A stretch of DNA of 30,573 nt. Origin: Christensenella sp. UBA2853 (lineage in GTDB: Bacteria; Bacillota; Clostridia; Christensenellales; Aristaeellaceae). The DNA lies in contig DEFL01000037.1 of assembly GCA_002350845.1 (NCBI GenBank), positions 1-30,573 on the forward strand. The letters are read 5' to 3'. Under the pieces are notes generated by a model, which ran no database searches, had not been told where the DNA came from, and worked only from the letters and a program-made list of their open reading frames with translations. Both the position numbers and the translations under genes were made by a program. Below, one piece after another: positions 1 to 8,457 of the stretch; within the stretch, counting starts at the first letter, position 1, and each line of letters begins with the position of its first letter.

Positions 1-542
1 GAGGTCACTTCATATTATCTCAATAATGGATGATCCAACAAAAATATCAACGGATCTCATAGCACCCTCCATTTATCATATATAGAGAAAGCATAATCCT
101 TTCCACCAATAGTTCAAGCATATACTTCAACATGACGAGCTATACAAATATGTTGGATTTTGTAAGGAATTCATTGGTTTGGAATCATGATAAACAGACA
201 TCTATAACTGACTGGTACAAATGAATTATCAGGATTCTGTGTAAGTAATAAAGCATCTTTACCTAACAGTAGCATAAACATTAATGATTCGCAATAGTTT
301 ATACTGTTTTCTATAGAACATGTTATATCTTGAAGTGCTCTTTTTCTGTGTGATGTTAGCATTATAATCCATTTTTATGATGTAGAACTGCAACAGATGT
401 TAGGTTAAAGTGACCTATGATATATAGTGGTTTGGTCTTTTGTAGGATTCAGTTTTTTGCAGGAAAAGACATGTCCACCAAGAAAAAGTATGTCAGAAAA
501 GCAGATGTACATCATAGTACAGGATAATGTGAGGAAACAAAT
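1..542. other. AT-rich region without a recognisable gene
   Basis: No convincing coding region is visible. The stretch is clearly more AT-rich than the genes to its right. The only open frame of note is a 63-codon one on the minus strand (171-362) with no recognisable family, no good ribosome binding site and AT-rich codons, so I do not call it. A TATAAT hexamer lies at 363-368 but has no good -35 partner at the right distance. The promoter for the gene starting at 543 must lie here, but I cannot place it confidently. Confidence 0.6.
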
Positions 543-2051
543 ATGATCAGCAAATCAGATTACGTAGCATACAGGGCATGCAGAAAGCTGGCCTGGCTGC
601 GGAAGCATCATCCGGAACTTGCACAGGAGGATGAAAACGCCAGGTCGCGCATGGAAACCGGGGAAAAAATTGGAGAACTGGCCCGTAGACTATTTGGAGA
701 GAGTGTCTGTGTCTATACGCAGGATGAGCAGGGAAGACCCGACATCAGAGCCATGGTTGAAAAGACCGCAGACGAAATGCGCAAGGGAACCCCCGTGATC
801 TGTGAGGCAGCATTCCTGCATGACGGCTGTTACTGTGCTGTGGATCTTCTCTGCAGGGAAAACGGCGGCTGGGCAATCTATGAGGTCAAGAGTTCAACAG
901 AGGCAGAGCAGGACAGATACTCTGTGGATATAGCCTATCAGAAATATGTGCTGGAGAGCTGCGGTGTTCCTGTTACGGGCTGTTATCTTGTCTGTATCAA
1001 TTCTCAATATGTCCTCCAGGGTGAACTGGACTTGCAGAGCTTCTTTAAGATCACCGACCTTTCCGAACAAATGGAAGACGAGTATGCCGCAATCCCTGAA
1101 GAAGTGAAAACAACAGGTGCTGTGCTTCAGCAGATGGACGAACCGGATGAAGATCTCAATGTGAACTGCCTGAACTGTGCTTACTGGCCCTACTGCTCCA
1201 GAAATCTTCCCAAACCCAATGTTTTTGATCTCTACCAGATGAGCATGACCGAGAAACTGAAACGATACCGCCAGCACACCATTTCGTTTGAAGAACTCCT
1301 TGCGTCCGGAACGATCAAGAATGATAAGCAGCGCAGGCAGATTGACTTTGCACTGTCAGATCGCGGCACCTGGATTGACCGAAAGGGGATTCAGGCGTTT
1401 CTTGACACTCTTTCATATCCGCTCTATTTTCTCGACTTTGAAACCATGCAGCCGGCTATTCCTTTCTGTCAGGGCACCAGGCCGTACAGTCAGATTCCTT
1501 TCCAGTATTCCCTGCACTTCATTGAGCAGGAAGGCGGGCCACTGGAACACAGAGAGTATCTGGCTGAGTCCGGAACCGACCCGCGCCGCGCATTGGCAGA
1601 AGCCCTCTGCAGGGATATCCCGATGAATGTCTGTGTAACCGCCTACAACAAGGCCTTTGAATGCACGCGCCTGAATGAACTGGCTGCAACGTTCCCGGAT
1701 CTCGCAGAACATCTGACCAACATTTCAGAGAATATCCGGGATCTGCTGACGCCGTTCCAGAAGGGGTACTACTACAACCGCGCAATGGGCGGCAGCTTCT
1801 CGATCAAGAGTGTTCTGCCGGCTCTGTATCCGGACGACCCCTCCCTGGATTACCATCAGCTGGAAGGTGTGCATAACGGCGGGGAAGCGATGAGCGTGTT
1901 TCCGAAGATCAAAGATATGCCGCCGGAAGAGCAGAAGATCGCACGGCAGAATCTCCTCAGATACTGCGAACTGGATACTTACGCCATGGTGAAGGTCTGG
2001 GAAGAACTGGTTCGGGTTTCCTCTGCGGATGAGCAAAACAGTATCGAATGA
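543..2051 (+). CDS. DUF2779 protein: Cas4/RecB-like nuclease fused to DnaQ-like exonuclease
   Basis: Predicted cytoplasmic nuclease of 502 residues. The N-terminal half looks like a PD-(D/E)XK nuclease of the Cas4/RecB type: D101 and E114-V-K116 supply the acidic/lysine core. C13 together with the cluster C209, C212 and C218 (CLNCAYWPYC) fits a Cas4/AddB-like iron-sulfur site. The C-terminal half has a DnaQ/RNase H-like exonuclease signature: DFE at 298-300 and a late acidic site at D478 (LRYCELDTY). This order matches the DUF2779 family as I know it. The ATG at 543 follows a GAGGAA box. No cas genes are nearby, so it stands alone, ahead of a strong terminator at 2191-2229. Its substrate is unknown; a role in DNA or RNA processing, repair or defence is inference. 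Confidence 0.85.
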   Translation: MISKSDYVAYRACRKLAWLRKHHPELAQEDENARSRMETGEKIGELARRLFGESVCVYTQDEQGRPDIRAMVEKTADEMRKGTPVICEAAFLHDGCYCAVDLLCRENGGWAIYEVKSSTEAEQDRYSVDIAYQKYVLESCGVPVTGCYLVCINSQYVLQGELDLQSFFKITDLSEQMEDEYAAIPEEVKTTGAVLQQMDEPDEDLNVNCLNCAYWPYCSRNLPKPNVFDLYQMSMTEKLKRYRQHTISFEELLASGTIKNDKQRRQIDFALSDRGTWIDRKGIQAFLDTLSYPLYFLDFETMQPAIPFCQGTRPYSQIPFQYSLHFIEQEGGPLEHREYLAESGTDPRRALAEALCRDIPMNVCVTAYNKAFECTRLNELAATFPDLAEHLTNISENIRDLLTPFQKGYYYNRAMGGSFSIKSVLPALYPDDPSLDYHQLEGVHNGGEAMSVFPKIKDMPPEEQKIARQNLLRYCELDTYAMVKVWEELVRVSSADEQNSIE

Positions 2052-2136
2052 AAGGCGGCTGGCCGGAATCATCCACGTTGGCTGTCTGCGGGAGTGACGG
2101 AAAACGTGTATCGGATCCCGGCGATCAGGGAAAGGA

Positions 2137-2168
2137 AGGCCCCCATGTCACAGGCGTGTGGGGGGCCT
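2137..2168 (+). terminator. GC-rich hairpin upstream of the main terminator
   Basis: AGGCCCCC at 2137-2144 pairs perfectly with GGGGGCCT at 2161-2168 across a 16-base loop. No T-run follows. It could be an upstream stabilising or auxiliary element in tandem with the terminator at 2191-2229. Confidence 0.4.
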
Positions 2169-2190
2169 GCCAGAATCCGAAACACAAAGG

Positions 2191-2229
2191 ACGGAGCCTG
2201 GATGAGTTGTCCATCCAGGCTCCGTTTTT
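2191..2229 (+). terminator. Rho-independent terminator of the DUF2779 gene
   Basis: A perfect 14-bp stem is formed by 2191-2204 (ACGGAGCCTGGATG) and 2212-2225, with a 7-base loop. The T-run occupies 2225-2229. It ends transcription of the upstream gene and separates it from the SEC-C/DUF2325 unit. Confidence 0.88.
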
Positions 2230-2260
2230 GAGATCATCGGACATCTGTGCACCTCCATGC

Positions 2261-2287
2261 TGGACTTCGGGATGCTACTGGTATAAA
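2261..2287 (+). promoter_or_regulatory. Candidate extended -10 promoter for the SEC-C/DUF2325 unit
   Basis: TGG-TATAAA at 2279-2287 is an extended -10 element (TGn plus TATAAA, running on as TATAAAAT). TGGACT at 2261-2266 is a 4/6 match to TTGACA, but the spacer is only 15 bases, so the extended -10 probably carries the activity. It lies just after the terminator and about 110 bases before the SEC-C start. Confidence 0.5.
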
Positions 2288-2395
2288 ATCCTGTTGCAGC
2301 GACAAAAACAAGGATGAAAGGAACCGGTGGACCCGCCCTGCGGTGCCTGAGGCTCAGTTCGGAAAAAGCGGTTCGAGACAGAAGGAGGAAGGCAC

Positions 2396-3352
2396 ATGGT
2401 GGACAGACCCTGGCTGGAAATGTGCGCGAATGCCGGAGAGTTCCTGTACGGCTTGTATACCGTCAAGGTGCTCCGGCAGATGTACGAAAGAAAACGAGGG
2501 TGCCATGCCTCGCAGGAAGAACTGATTTCTGCCATGCAGTCGCTGGAGGAAGAGAGAAGCATCCTCATGGAATTTATTCCCGGAAGTCTGGATGAGACGG
2601 ATCCGGATGCGCCTGGATTTTTTGCCGCTGCAGACGTCAGGGGAACCGAGCTGGAATCCGTTCTCCGCAGAGCGGATGCCGACGGGAATCCCTATGCATC
2701 GCTGCATTTTGATTCGGATGAGGAGATGGAGGTTGTCTGCGACGTCCCGGAAGATCTGGAATTCTATGTGCCGACAGAAGCAGAAATCATGCAGGTCCTG
2801 GAAGAAGGGTACATCCGGACACCTGAAATGACTGAGCTGGAAAATCGGATGCGGAAGCATGGCGGGGATACGGACGCGCTGAAACATCTCTGGGGACAGA
2901 TTTCCACCGGAAAAATGGATATGATGGAAGCGATACAGGCCATTCTGGATGCAGCGTTCAGGAAGGGCAAAGCGGCAGAGGATCAGACAGAGCGTAAACC
3001 GGAGAATGTGGACGCCGCGCTGAAGGAACTCATGCCAGCCATTAACGGATGGGTGAACAGCATCAATCAGCGCAACCGGAAAGGCTGGCGCCCGCAGGAT
3101 CTGTTCAAAAAAATGCATCCGCACGGCCTGACATCCATGCCGACCATTGTGCCGGGATCCGCTTTCGCAGCAAAGCAGCTCAGGGAGGCTGAGCCGCAGC
3201 TGAGGGAAATGGGTGCCCGGGTGGATTACAGTACCATAGATTCCTGGGAGAGCATCGGAGAATACGGAGAAAAGCGCATAGTGAAGGTTGGCAGGAATGA
3301 TCTGTGTCCCTGCGGCTCGGGAAAGAAATACAAGCGCTGCCATGGAAGGTAG
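2396..3352 (+). CDS. SEC-C metal-binding domain protein
   Basis: A cytoplasmic protein of 318 residues without signal peptide or membrane segment. The last 21 residues are a SEC-C motif, the zinc site known from the SecA C-terminus: C304, C306, C315 and H316 within CPCGSGKKYKRCH. The first 290 residues are largely helical and acidic and I recognise no other domain. The start is set by AAGGAGG at 2382-2388, seven bases before the ATG. SEC-C tails often bind zinc and can mediate contact with other proteins such as SecB, but here the partner is unknown. The DUF2325 gene follows after 77 bases on the same strand, so the two are probably cotranscribed and may work together. Confidence 0.82.
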   Translation: MVDRPWLEMCANAGEFLYGLYTVKVLRQMYERKRGCHASQEELISAMQSLEEERSILMEFIPGSLDETDPDAPGFFAAADVRGTELESVLRRADADGNPYASLHFDSDEEMEVVCDVPEDLEFYVPTEAEIMQVLEEGYIRTPEMTELENRMRKHGGDTDALKHLWGQISTGKMDMMEAIQAILDAAFRKGKAAEDQTERKPENVDAALKELMPAINGWVNSINQRNRKGWRPQDLFKKMHPHGLTSMPTIVPGSAFAAKQLREAEPQLREMGARVDYSTIDSWESIGEYGEKRIVKVGRNDLCPCGSGKKYKRCHGR

Positions 3353-3429
3353 AACGCTTTGCATTACCCTGTCCGGACAGGGAGCAGCATGCGCAGGCCA
3401 ATCGAAAACAGTGGGAGTGAGGAAATCAA

Positions 3430-5433
3430 ATGGATGCATCGAGAGGGGACCGCTTCAGCAGCTCTGGCGAGATCCGGCGTTTTCTGGAAGAAGAACGCGA
3501 GGATATCATAGAGACGCTGCGGGTCATCAGACCGGATGCAGAGAGCTTCCTTGAAGGAACCTTCGGACAGCGGCGGCAGAAGGCGATTCTAAGCATCATT
3601 CCCCGGATCGAAACGGAGACGCGGCACTTCGGACTGCATTCTGCCGTGGAAACCTTTGCAGGCATGGAATTGAAGCCGTTCAACAATTACAACTGGATCG
3701 ATGAGGACGGCGATCTGCGCCTCGGTGCGGCGCTCTGGATTCTTGGCACCCTGCGCGCAGCGGGAAAACTGGGTGAGGCGTATCGGCTCCTGCCAAATGA
3801 CTGGGCTGACATGGAGGAATACTATCTGCCTACTGATTTCCATCATCCCTGCTTTGAGGATGACCTGATCCGGTCCGTGATGGCCCTGATCACCTGCCGG
3901 TATGCAGAGTTGGGTGTAATCACGCAGGCCAATGCCACGGGCAGCGCGGCGTCGGATGAGTGGGAGGAACTCCTGAAGCTTCTGCCGGAGGAAACGGTGC
4001 GAGAAGCATGCGATACCTTCCGGGATAAGCTCTGGGACCTGATCCTTCGAAGGCTCAGAGGTGTGGCTTTCTATGAATTGGAAGAGAAGCGGATCATCAG
4101 CATGCAGGATCCTGGTATGGCTGGTCCCGTGCGCAGGATGCCGGAGCGGGAGTCAGGGGAAAAACACGCTGAGATGCTGCGCGAGAGATTCGATCTGGAA
4201 GAAAAGAAGACTGCATATGAACTGCACTTTGATGACTACCTGCAGATGGACCGGCGAACCCTCAGGCGGGAAACCGGAAGCCTGAATATTCCGGACATCC
4301 TGGAAGGATTCACGGTGGAGGATCCGTTCGAACTCTGTTTTGCCCTTTTCTATCTGATCGACCATGGGGATGATGCGCCATGGCTGATGTATACGGGCTC
4401 CTCCCTGATGGAATACTGCAGAAAAATGCTTCCCTGGTATGAGGACAAGGCCGACTGGGATGACGAGCGGTGGGAAGCATGGCTGGAGGGCATGCAGTAC
4501 AATCAGAGCGGCTGGCTTGAGCGGGAAAAAGAGCCGGAAGCGATCGACTGGCTGCATGAAAAGCACAACGGCAAAAATCTTGCGCAGATCGTGTACGGCC
4601 TGAGCCGGGGCATTGTGCCCATCGGTCTGCATCCCTTTACAGCGGAGCGGGATCAGCTGATCGCTGAGGGCATGCAGGAGGGAACGGCGAGACGGATCAC
4701 GGATATGGCAGAGATGCTCTTCCTGCAGGGATTCCGGGCCGGACAGTTCCGCTTCACGCCCTGGGATGCGGAAGAGGCGGACGACGAGGAAGAAGAGAAG
4801 CAGGAAGAGGAACCGCAATCAGACGCACCGGTCCGACTGGGCGGATACTGGGGAAAGATCGCAGCGGCACAGGGTGTGGAACTGGAGAAACCGAAGGATT
4901 CTTCAGCATACGCAGAAGAAATCAGCGATCTAAAAGAAGAGCTCAGCCTGGCGCGAAAACAGATCAAAGAGCTGCAGGGCAGGCTGGCCCAGGAAAAGCG
5001 GACCGCCGATCATGAGCGGGCGAAAGCGGAGAGGGAACTCAAGAGCCTGCGGATGGAACACAGGGAACTGGCTGACCTGCGGACGCTGGTGTTCAACCGG
5101 GAAAATGAGGTCCGGGAGACCCCGGAGAGGGGCTATGCCTATCCATACGAAACCAGAAAGCGCACCATTGTTTTCGGGGGACATGATACGTTCCTGAAAG
5201 CCCTGAAGCCGATGCTGCCGGGGGTTCGGTTTGTGGATGCCGAGAACATGACATTCAGCCCGGAGCTCATTCGAAACGCGGAGGTGATCTGGGTTCAGAC
5301 CAACTGCATATCCCATCCGCAGTACTGGAATATTGTGAAGCAGTGCAAGCTTTCCGGCGTACAGCTGCGATATTTTGGATTTGCCAGTGCCGAGAAATGT
5401 GCGGAGCAGCTGGTGGAATGGGATCAGAAGTGA
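3430..5433 (+). CDS. Coiled-coil DUF2325 protein
   Basis: A protein of 667 residues. Residues 1-440 are mostly helical and match no family I recognise. An acidic stretch (about 447-461) leads to a predicted coiled coil at about 493-555. The last 90 residues (about 579-665) match DUF2325, a small Rossmann-like domain: a strand plus VFGGHD at the start, then WVQTNCISHPQYWNIVKQCK. DUF2325 domains are often proposed to bind a nucleotide or similar ligand; that is family knowledge, not shown here. The ATG follows GTGAGGAA. The gene sits behind the SEC-C gene in an apparent operon. The protein is much longer than stand-alone DUF2325 proteins (about 100 residues), so the N-terminal part is an unexplained addition. 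The function is unknown. Confidence 0.78.
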   Translation: MDASRGDRFSSSGEIRRFLEEEREDIIETLRVIRPDAESFLEGTFGQRRQKAILSIIPRIETETRHFGLHSAVETFAGMELKPFNNYNWIDEDGDLRLGAALWILGTLRAAGKLGEAYRLLPNDWADMEEYYLPTDFHHPCFEDDLIRSVMALITCRYAELGVITQANATGSAASDEWEELLKLLPEETVREACDTFRDKLWDLILRRLRGVAFYELEEKRIISMQDPGMAGPVRRMPERESGEKHAEMLRERFDLEEKKTAYELHFDDYLQMDRRTLRRETGSLNIPDILEGFTVEDPFELCFALFYLIDHGDDAPWLMYTGSSLMEYCRKMLPWYEDKADWDDERWEAWLEGMQYNQSGWLEREKEPEAIDWLHEKHNGKNLAQIVYGLSRGIVPIGLHPFTAERDQLIAEGMQEGTARRITDMAEMLFLQGFRAGQFRFTPWDAEEADDEEEEKQEEEPQSDAPVRLGGYWGKIAAAQGVELEKPKDSSAYAEEISDLKEELSLARKQIKELQGRLAQEKRTADHERAKAERELKSLRMEHRELADLRTLVFNRENEVRETPERGYAYPYETRKRTIVFGGHDTFLKALKPMLPGVRFVDAENMTFSPELIRNAEVIWVQTNCISHPQYWNIVKQCKLSGVQLRYFGFASAEKCAEQLVEWDQK

Positions 5434-5494
5434 AGCTGACGCATGATCCGAAAGACCGGATTATGTATTGGTGAGTTTGTGAAAATCACTGAGA

Positions 5495-6610
5495 GTGAAG
5501 TTCATACCGATGCAGTTTGAATCGGTGAATGGTGACTCGAATGGCAATCGATCTCATATGTGTCCCTGTGATAAGATGAACAGCAATAGGGAATATGATA
5601 TTCCGAAGACGGGAAGGGGCGTGTTGGCCACGGGAAAAAGAGGACTGGTAGTTTTCATTCTGGTGATGCTTCTGGGCGGGCTCTGTTTCAGTCTGAACTC
5701 AGCCGATGTGGAAATTGCCCGTGTGGCGAAACAGGCGGGATCCGGTCATGCTGCACTGACGCTCCTGGTCTATACGGACATCCATCATGATCCGAAGGAC
5801 AAAGTGGATCTCTACAAGGAAACCATGGACTGCGCAGGGAAGCTCATGGAAAAGACACGCATCGACGCGCTCTGGAATCTGGGCGACCTCATCAACGGAC
5901 GCACGACCACAAAAGCGGAAGCCATCGCGCAGCTCCGGGACGTGATCGAAGAGGAAAACCGGATCACCCTCCATGCGCACCGCGTGGCCGGGAATCATGA
6001 CAACAATCTCCAGTTGACCGAACCGTCCAACGGGATGGAAGAGGTCCTGAGCTGCGGGGAACTGAATGCGATCCTGGAAAACACATCGTCCTCCCAGAAA
6101 GAACACCATTCTCCGGTCCGGCCCACCGACTATTATGTGGATTTTGATGGAATCCGGGTTGTGTGCATCACGGCCGAGGGGACCGCGTTTCAGGAGGAAA
6201 CGGCCCGGTGGTTGAGGGAGGAAGCCCTGAGCACCTCTTCCCAGGTCCTGATCCTCTCACATCTGCCCACCCGTCCCGAATGGGGATACCACGGGGATGT
6301 GGAGCATGGGGAATGGATTGAGGAGGCGCTGAACGCCTTCACTGCCGAGGGCGGTACCATCATCTGTTACATCCACGGCCATGATCACGGAGACAAAATC
6401 AGCGATGCAGGGGCATGGAAAGAAGTGGCCATCGGCTGTGCCAGGTTTCAGACGCCGAAGAGCGGCGGGACCGAAGACATGGTCTATCAGAGAAGACAAA
6501 GATGGAACAAAACAAAATATCTCTTTGATTTGGTTCAGATTGATCCGGAAAAGCGGGAAGTTCGTTTCATCCGCTTCGGCGCTGGCCGGGACCGGGTGAT
6601 TCACTACTGA
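5495..6610 (+). CDS. Membrane-anchored calcineurin-like metallophosphoesterase
   Basis: Predicted dinuclear-metal phosphoesterase. With the GTG start at 5495 it has 371 residues, and all motifs of the fold are present: D95-I-H97, G130-D131, GNHD at 166-169, H256 in LSHLP, and GHDH at 295-298. One hydrophobic helix (about residues 50-66) would place the catalytic domain outside the membrane. The start is uncertain. The 43 residues before the helix look unlike a normal leader, and a TTG codon at 5624, just after GAAGGGG, would give a short typical signal anchor (about 328 residues). An ATG at 5510 is also possible. The substrate cannot be told from the sequence. The gene begins only 61 bases after the DUF2325 gene and may be read from the same transcript. 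Confidence 0.8.
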   Translation: MKFIPMQFESVNGDSNGNRSHMCPCDKMNSNREYDIPKTGRGVLATGKRGLVVFILVMLLGGLCFSLNSADVEIARVAKQAGSGHAALTLLVYTDIHHDPKDKVDLYKETMDCAGKLMEKTRIDALWNLGDLINGRTTTKAEAIAQLRDVIEEENRITLHAHRVAGNHDNNLQLTEPSNGMEEVLSCGELNAILENTSSSQKEHHSPVRPTDYYVDFDGIRVVCITAEGTAFQEETARWLREEALSTSSQVLILSHLPTRPEWGYHGDVEHGEWIEEALNAFTAEGGTIICYIHGHDHGDKISDAGAWKEVAIGCARFQTPKSGGTEDMVYQRRQRWNKTKYLFDLVQIDPEKREVRFIRFGAGRDRVIHY

Positions 6611-6627
6611 GGAGGGATCCTTTCCAC

Positions 6628-6741
6628 ATGATTTCAAAAGAAAAAAGACCTGTTGATGCAAAGCCGGCACAGGCAGCAGAACGCAATGCACAGGGAACAA
6701 AACCTGTTCATGACACGCTGTGCTCACAGAACGCAGCGTGA
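6628..6741 (+). CDS. Possible small protein of 37 residues
   Basis: An ATG-started frame of 37 codons fits exactly between the phosphoesterase and the flavodoxin gene. GGAGGG lies at 6611-6616, somewhat far (about 12 bases) from the ATG. The product begins MISKEKRPVDAKPAQ and is hydrophilic and Ala/Gln-rich, with no membrane segment or known family. Its stop overlaps the flavodoxin ribosome binding site region, which would allow translational coupling. It may simply be a chance frame. Confidence 0.2.
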   Translation: MISKEKRPVDAKPAQAAERNAQGTKPVHDTLCSQNAA

Positions 6742-6757
6742 AAAGGAGGAACCAGAC

Positions 6758-7168
6758 ATGAAGATTGCCGTCAGATACTACACGAAGACCGGAAACACGA
6801 AGAGACTGGCAGAGGCCATTGGAAAGGCAGTGGGCGTGGAAGCCCTGCCCATCTCAACGCCGATCACCGAGCGGGTGGACATCCTGTTCTTGGGCAATTC
6901 CTATTACGCCTTTACCATCGATCCTGAAGTGCGGACCTTTGTCCGGAACCTGGATCCGAAAAAGGTCGGGCTGATTGTGAATTTCGGCTCCGCCGCCATG
7001 ATGAATTCCACCTGGAAAAAAGTGAAGGCGGAAGCGGAAAAAGCCGGCATCCCCATGGATGAGCGGGAATTCCACTGCAAAGGAGAGTTCAAGGGCATCC
7101 ACAAAGGAAAGCCGGACGAGGAGGACCTCAAGGCTGCCGCAGAATTTGCGAAAAAGATCGTTGGCTGA
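6758..7168 (+). CDS. Flavodoxin family protein
   Basis: A small cytoplasmic FMN-binding electron carrier or quinone/NAD(P)H-linked reductase of 136 residues. The N-terminus KIAVRYYTKTGNTKRLAEAI holds the flavodoxin phosphate-binding loop (T9, T11, G12, N13, T14). The later strand VDILFLGNSYYAF fits the second flavin-contact region. The family usually has 140-180 residues, so this is a short-chain member. The open frame extends upstream to 6653, but AAAGGAGGA at 6742-6750 places the start at the ATG at 6758. The serine hydrolase gene follows after 27 bases, which suggests an operon. The electron partner is not evident. Confidence 0.85.
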   Translation: MKIAVRYYTKTGNTKRLAEAIGKAVGVEALPISTPITERVDILFLGNSYYAFTIDPEVRTFVRNLDPKKVGLIVNFGSAAMMNSTWKKVKAEAEKAGIPMDEREFHCKGEFKGIHKGKPDEEDLKAAAEFAKKIVG

Positions 7169-7195
7169 AAATATAACGGAAAGGGAAGCGAAACC

Positions 7196-8182
7196 ATGGA
7201 ATTCACACCAGCTGCAGCGCAGCAGATTGACAAACTGTATCAGGGAAGAAAGCATGTGGAGCTGACCATCGGCATCCTGCGGGACGGGAAACAGGAGATC
7301 CGGCACTGGAATCCGGAGCGAAAGGAAACAGACGCTGACCTGATCTATCCGGTGGGTTCCATCTGCAAGCCGTTCGTGGCTTCGCTTCTGGCCAAATGCA
7401 TTTCCGAGGGAAAGCTGGATCTCAAGGCACCCATCAGCGAGTATCTGCCGGATCTTCCCAAACGGTATTACCCAAATCTCGAAAAGCTGGCCACGCATAC
7501 CTCCGGCTTTACCACCCAGCCCTACACCCTGCTCACGACCATCCCGTTCTTCCTGAAGATGAACCGGGAAGGCGGGCTCTTCCACACCAATCCCTTCCGC
7601 GGCAAGCTGGATGATGCGGGCATGCTGCAGATCGTCCGGGATACCGTCCTTCAGGACAAGCAGTATCCCTTTGTCTATTCCAACATCGGCATGAGCATTC
7701 TGGGGTATATTGTGGGAAAGGCCTGCGGGGAAGGATTCTGGGACAGCCTGACCCGGTATATCCGGGAGGATCTGGGCCTCACGCACACATTCCTTGGCAA
7801 TGTGGACCTGCCCGGGTACGACAAAAAGGACCAGCCCTGCCGCTGCTGGCAGTGGGAAAAGACCGACGCCATTGCGCCGGCCGGTGCGCTCAATGCCACG
7901 ATCGGGGATCTGCTGGAGTTCGCGCAGAAGAATCTGGACGGGTCACTTCCGTACCTGGCTATGTGCCACGAGATCCACGGCCCCTGCGAAAAGAATGCCA
8001 ACAGCGGCCTTGCCTGGCGGCTGGAGAAGGATGCTCCCATCTCCTGGCACACCGGTTCTGCCGGCGCGTTCAGCGCATGGCTGGGACTCAATCGGGAGAC
8101 GAAAACAGCGGTGGCTGTGGCCGTGAATTACGGTCTGGTGAACGCGGAGCAGATTGGCTTTGCCATCCTGAAAGGCGAATAA
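7196..8182 (+). CDS. Serine hydrolase, class C beta-lactamase/PBP fold, without signal peptide
   Basis: A 328-residue member of the beta-lactamase-related serine hydrolase family (Pfam Beta-lactamase; relatives include esterases, D-aminopeptidases and PBP4*-type enzymes). The three active-site motifs are present: SxxK as S55-I-C-K58, YSN at 161-163, and HTG at 285-287 in place of KTG. There is no signal peptide or membrane helix, so the enzyme should be cytoplasmic, unlike true beta-lactamases. That points to an esterase or peptidase acting on a small substrate; I would not call it antibiotic resistance. The ATG follows AAGGGAAG. It is probably cotranscribed with the flavodoxin gene 27 bases upstream. 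Confidence 0.85.
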   Translation: MEFTPAAAQQIDKLYQGRKHVELTIGILRDGKQEIRHWNPERKETDADLIYPVGSICKPFVASLLAKCISEGKLDLKAPISEYLPDLPKRYYPNLEKLATHTSGFTTQPYTLLTTIPFFLKMNREGGLFHTNPFRGKLDDAGMLQIVRDTVLQDKQYPFVYSNIGMSILGYIVGKACGEGFWDSLTRYIREDLGLTHTFLGNVDLPGYDKKDQPCRCWQWEKTDAIAPAGALNATIGDLLEFAQKNLDGSLPYLAMCHEIHGPCEKNANSGLAWRLEKDAPISWHTGSAGAFSAWLGLNRETKTAVAVAVNYGLVNAEQIGFAILKGE

Positions 8183-8457
8183 GTGAAATCAATTGATTGG
8201 GACAAAGCATGCAGGAAAGCATGAAAAGGAGCATCAGCATCGAAAACCTGCAGATTCTGCGGATGGGAGTGTGCAGACATTCAGGACGAGCGAGGACATA
8301 CACCTCGCAACTGTTATGAACTGCATTCCTGATTCTGGAGCGCAGACACCTGCGTCCTGAGAATGGGGAAGAATATCAAAACCTGACCATCGCTTTTGTC
8401 CACTGTCCAAATCTGGTGATCGAATGGGTCAGTCTATCACCGATTCATCATTTACAG

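Larger units (their letters stand above)
2052..2395. other. Intergenic region with two hairpins and a candidate promoter
   Basis: This 344-base gap separates the DUF2779 gene from the SEC-C gene. It holds a GC-rich hairpin (2137-2168), a textbook terminator (2191-2229) and an extended -10 promoter (about 2261-2287). Short open frames here have no family resemblance and overlap the hairpins, so I treat the gap as non-coding. Confidence 0.7.

Noticed and set aside
171..362. 63-codon minus-strand frame.
   Set aside because: No family resemblance, no convincing ribosome binding site, and the region is AT-rich non-coding in character.
2..416. Inverted pair AGGTCACTT (2-10) and AAGTGACCT (408-416), suggesting a small mobile element.
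   Set aside because: A 9-base inverted pair is expected by chance about every second time in a stretch of this length; there is no target duplication or transposase.
2354..3439. 361-codon minus-strand frame opposite the SEC-C gene.
   Set aside because: It mirrors the SEC-C coding strand, which has a good ribosome binding site and a recognisable domain; the antisense product looks like no known protein.
7196..8182. Antibiotic-resistance beta-lactamase.
   Set aside because: The motifs fit the wider serine hydrolase family, but there is no signal peptide and HTG replaces KTG, so resistance is not supported.
8221..8319. 32-codon ATG frame after the serine hydrolase.
   Set aside because: Weak ribosome binding site and no recognisable or membrane-like product; only conservation could rescue it.
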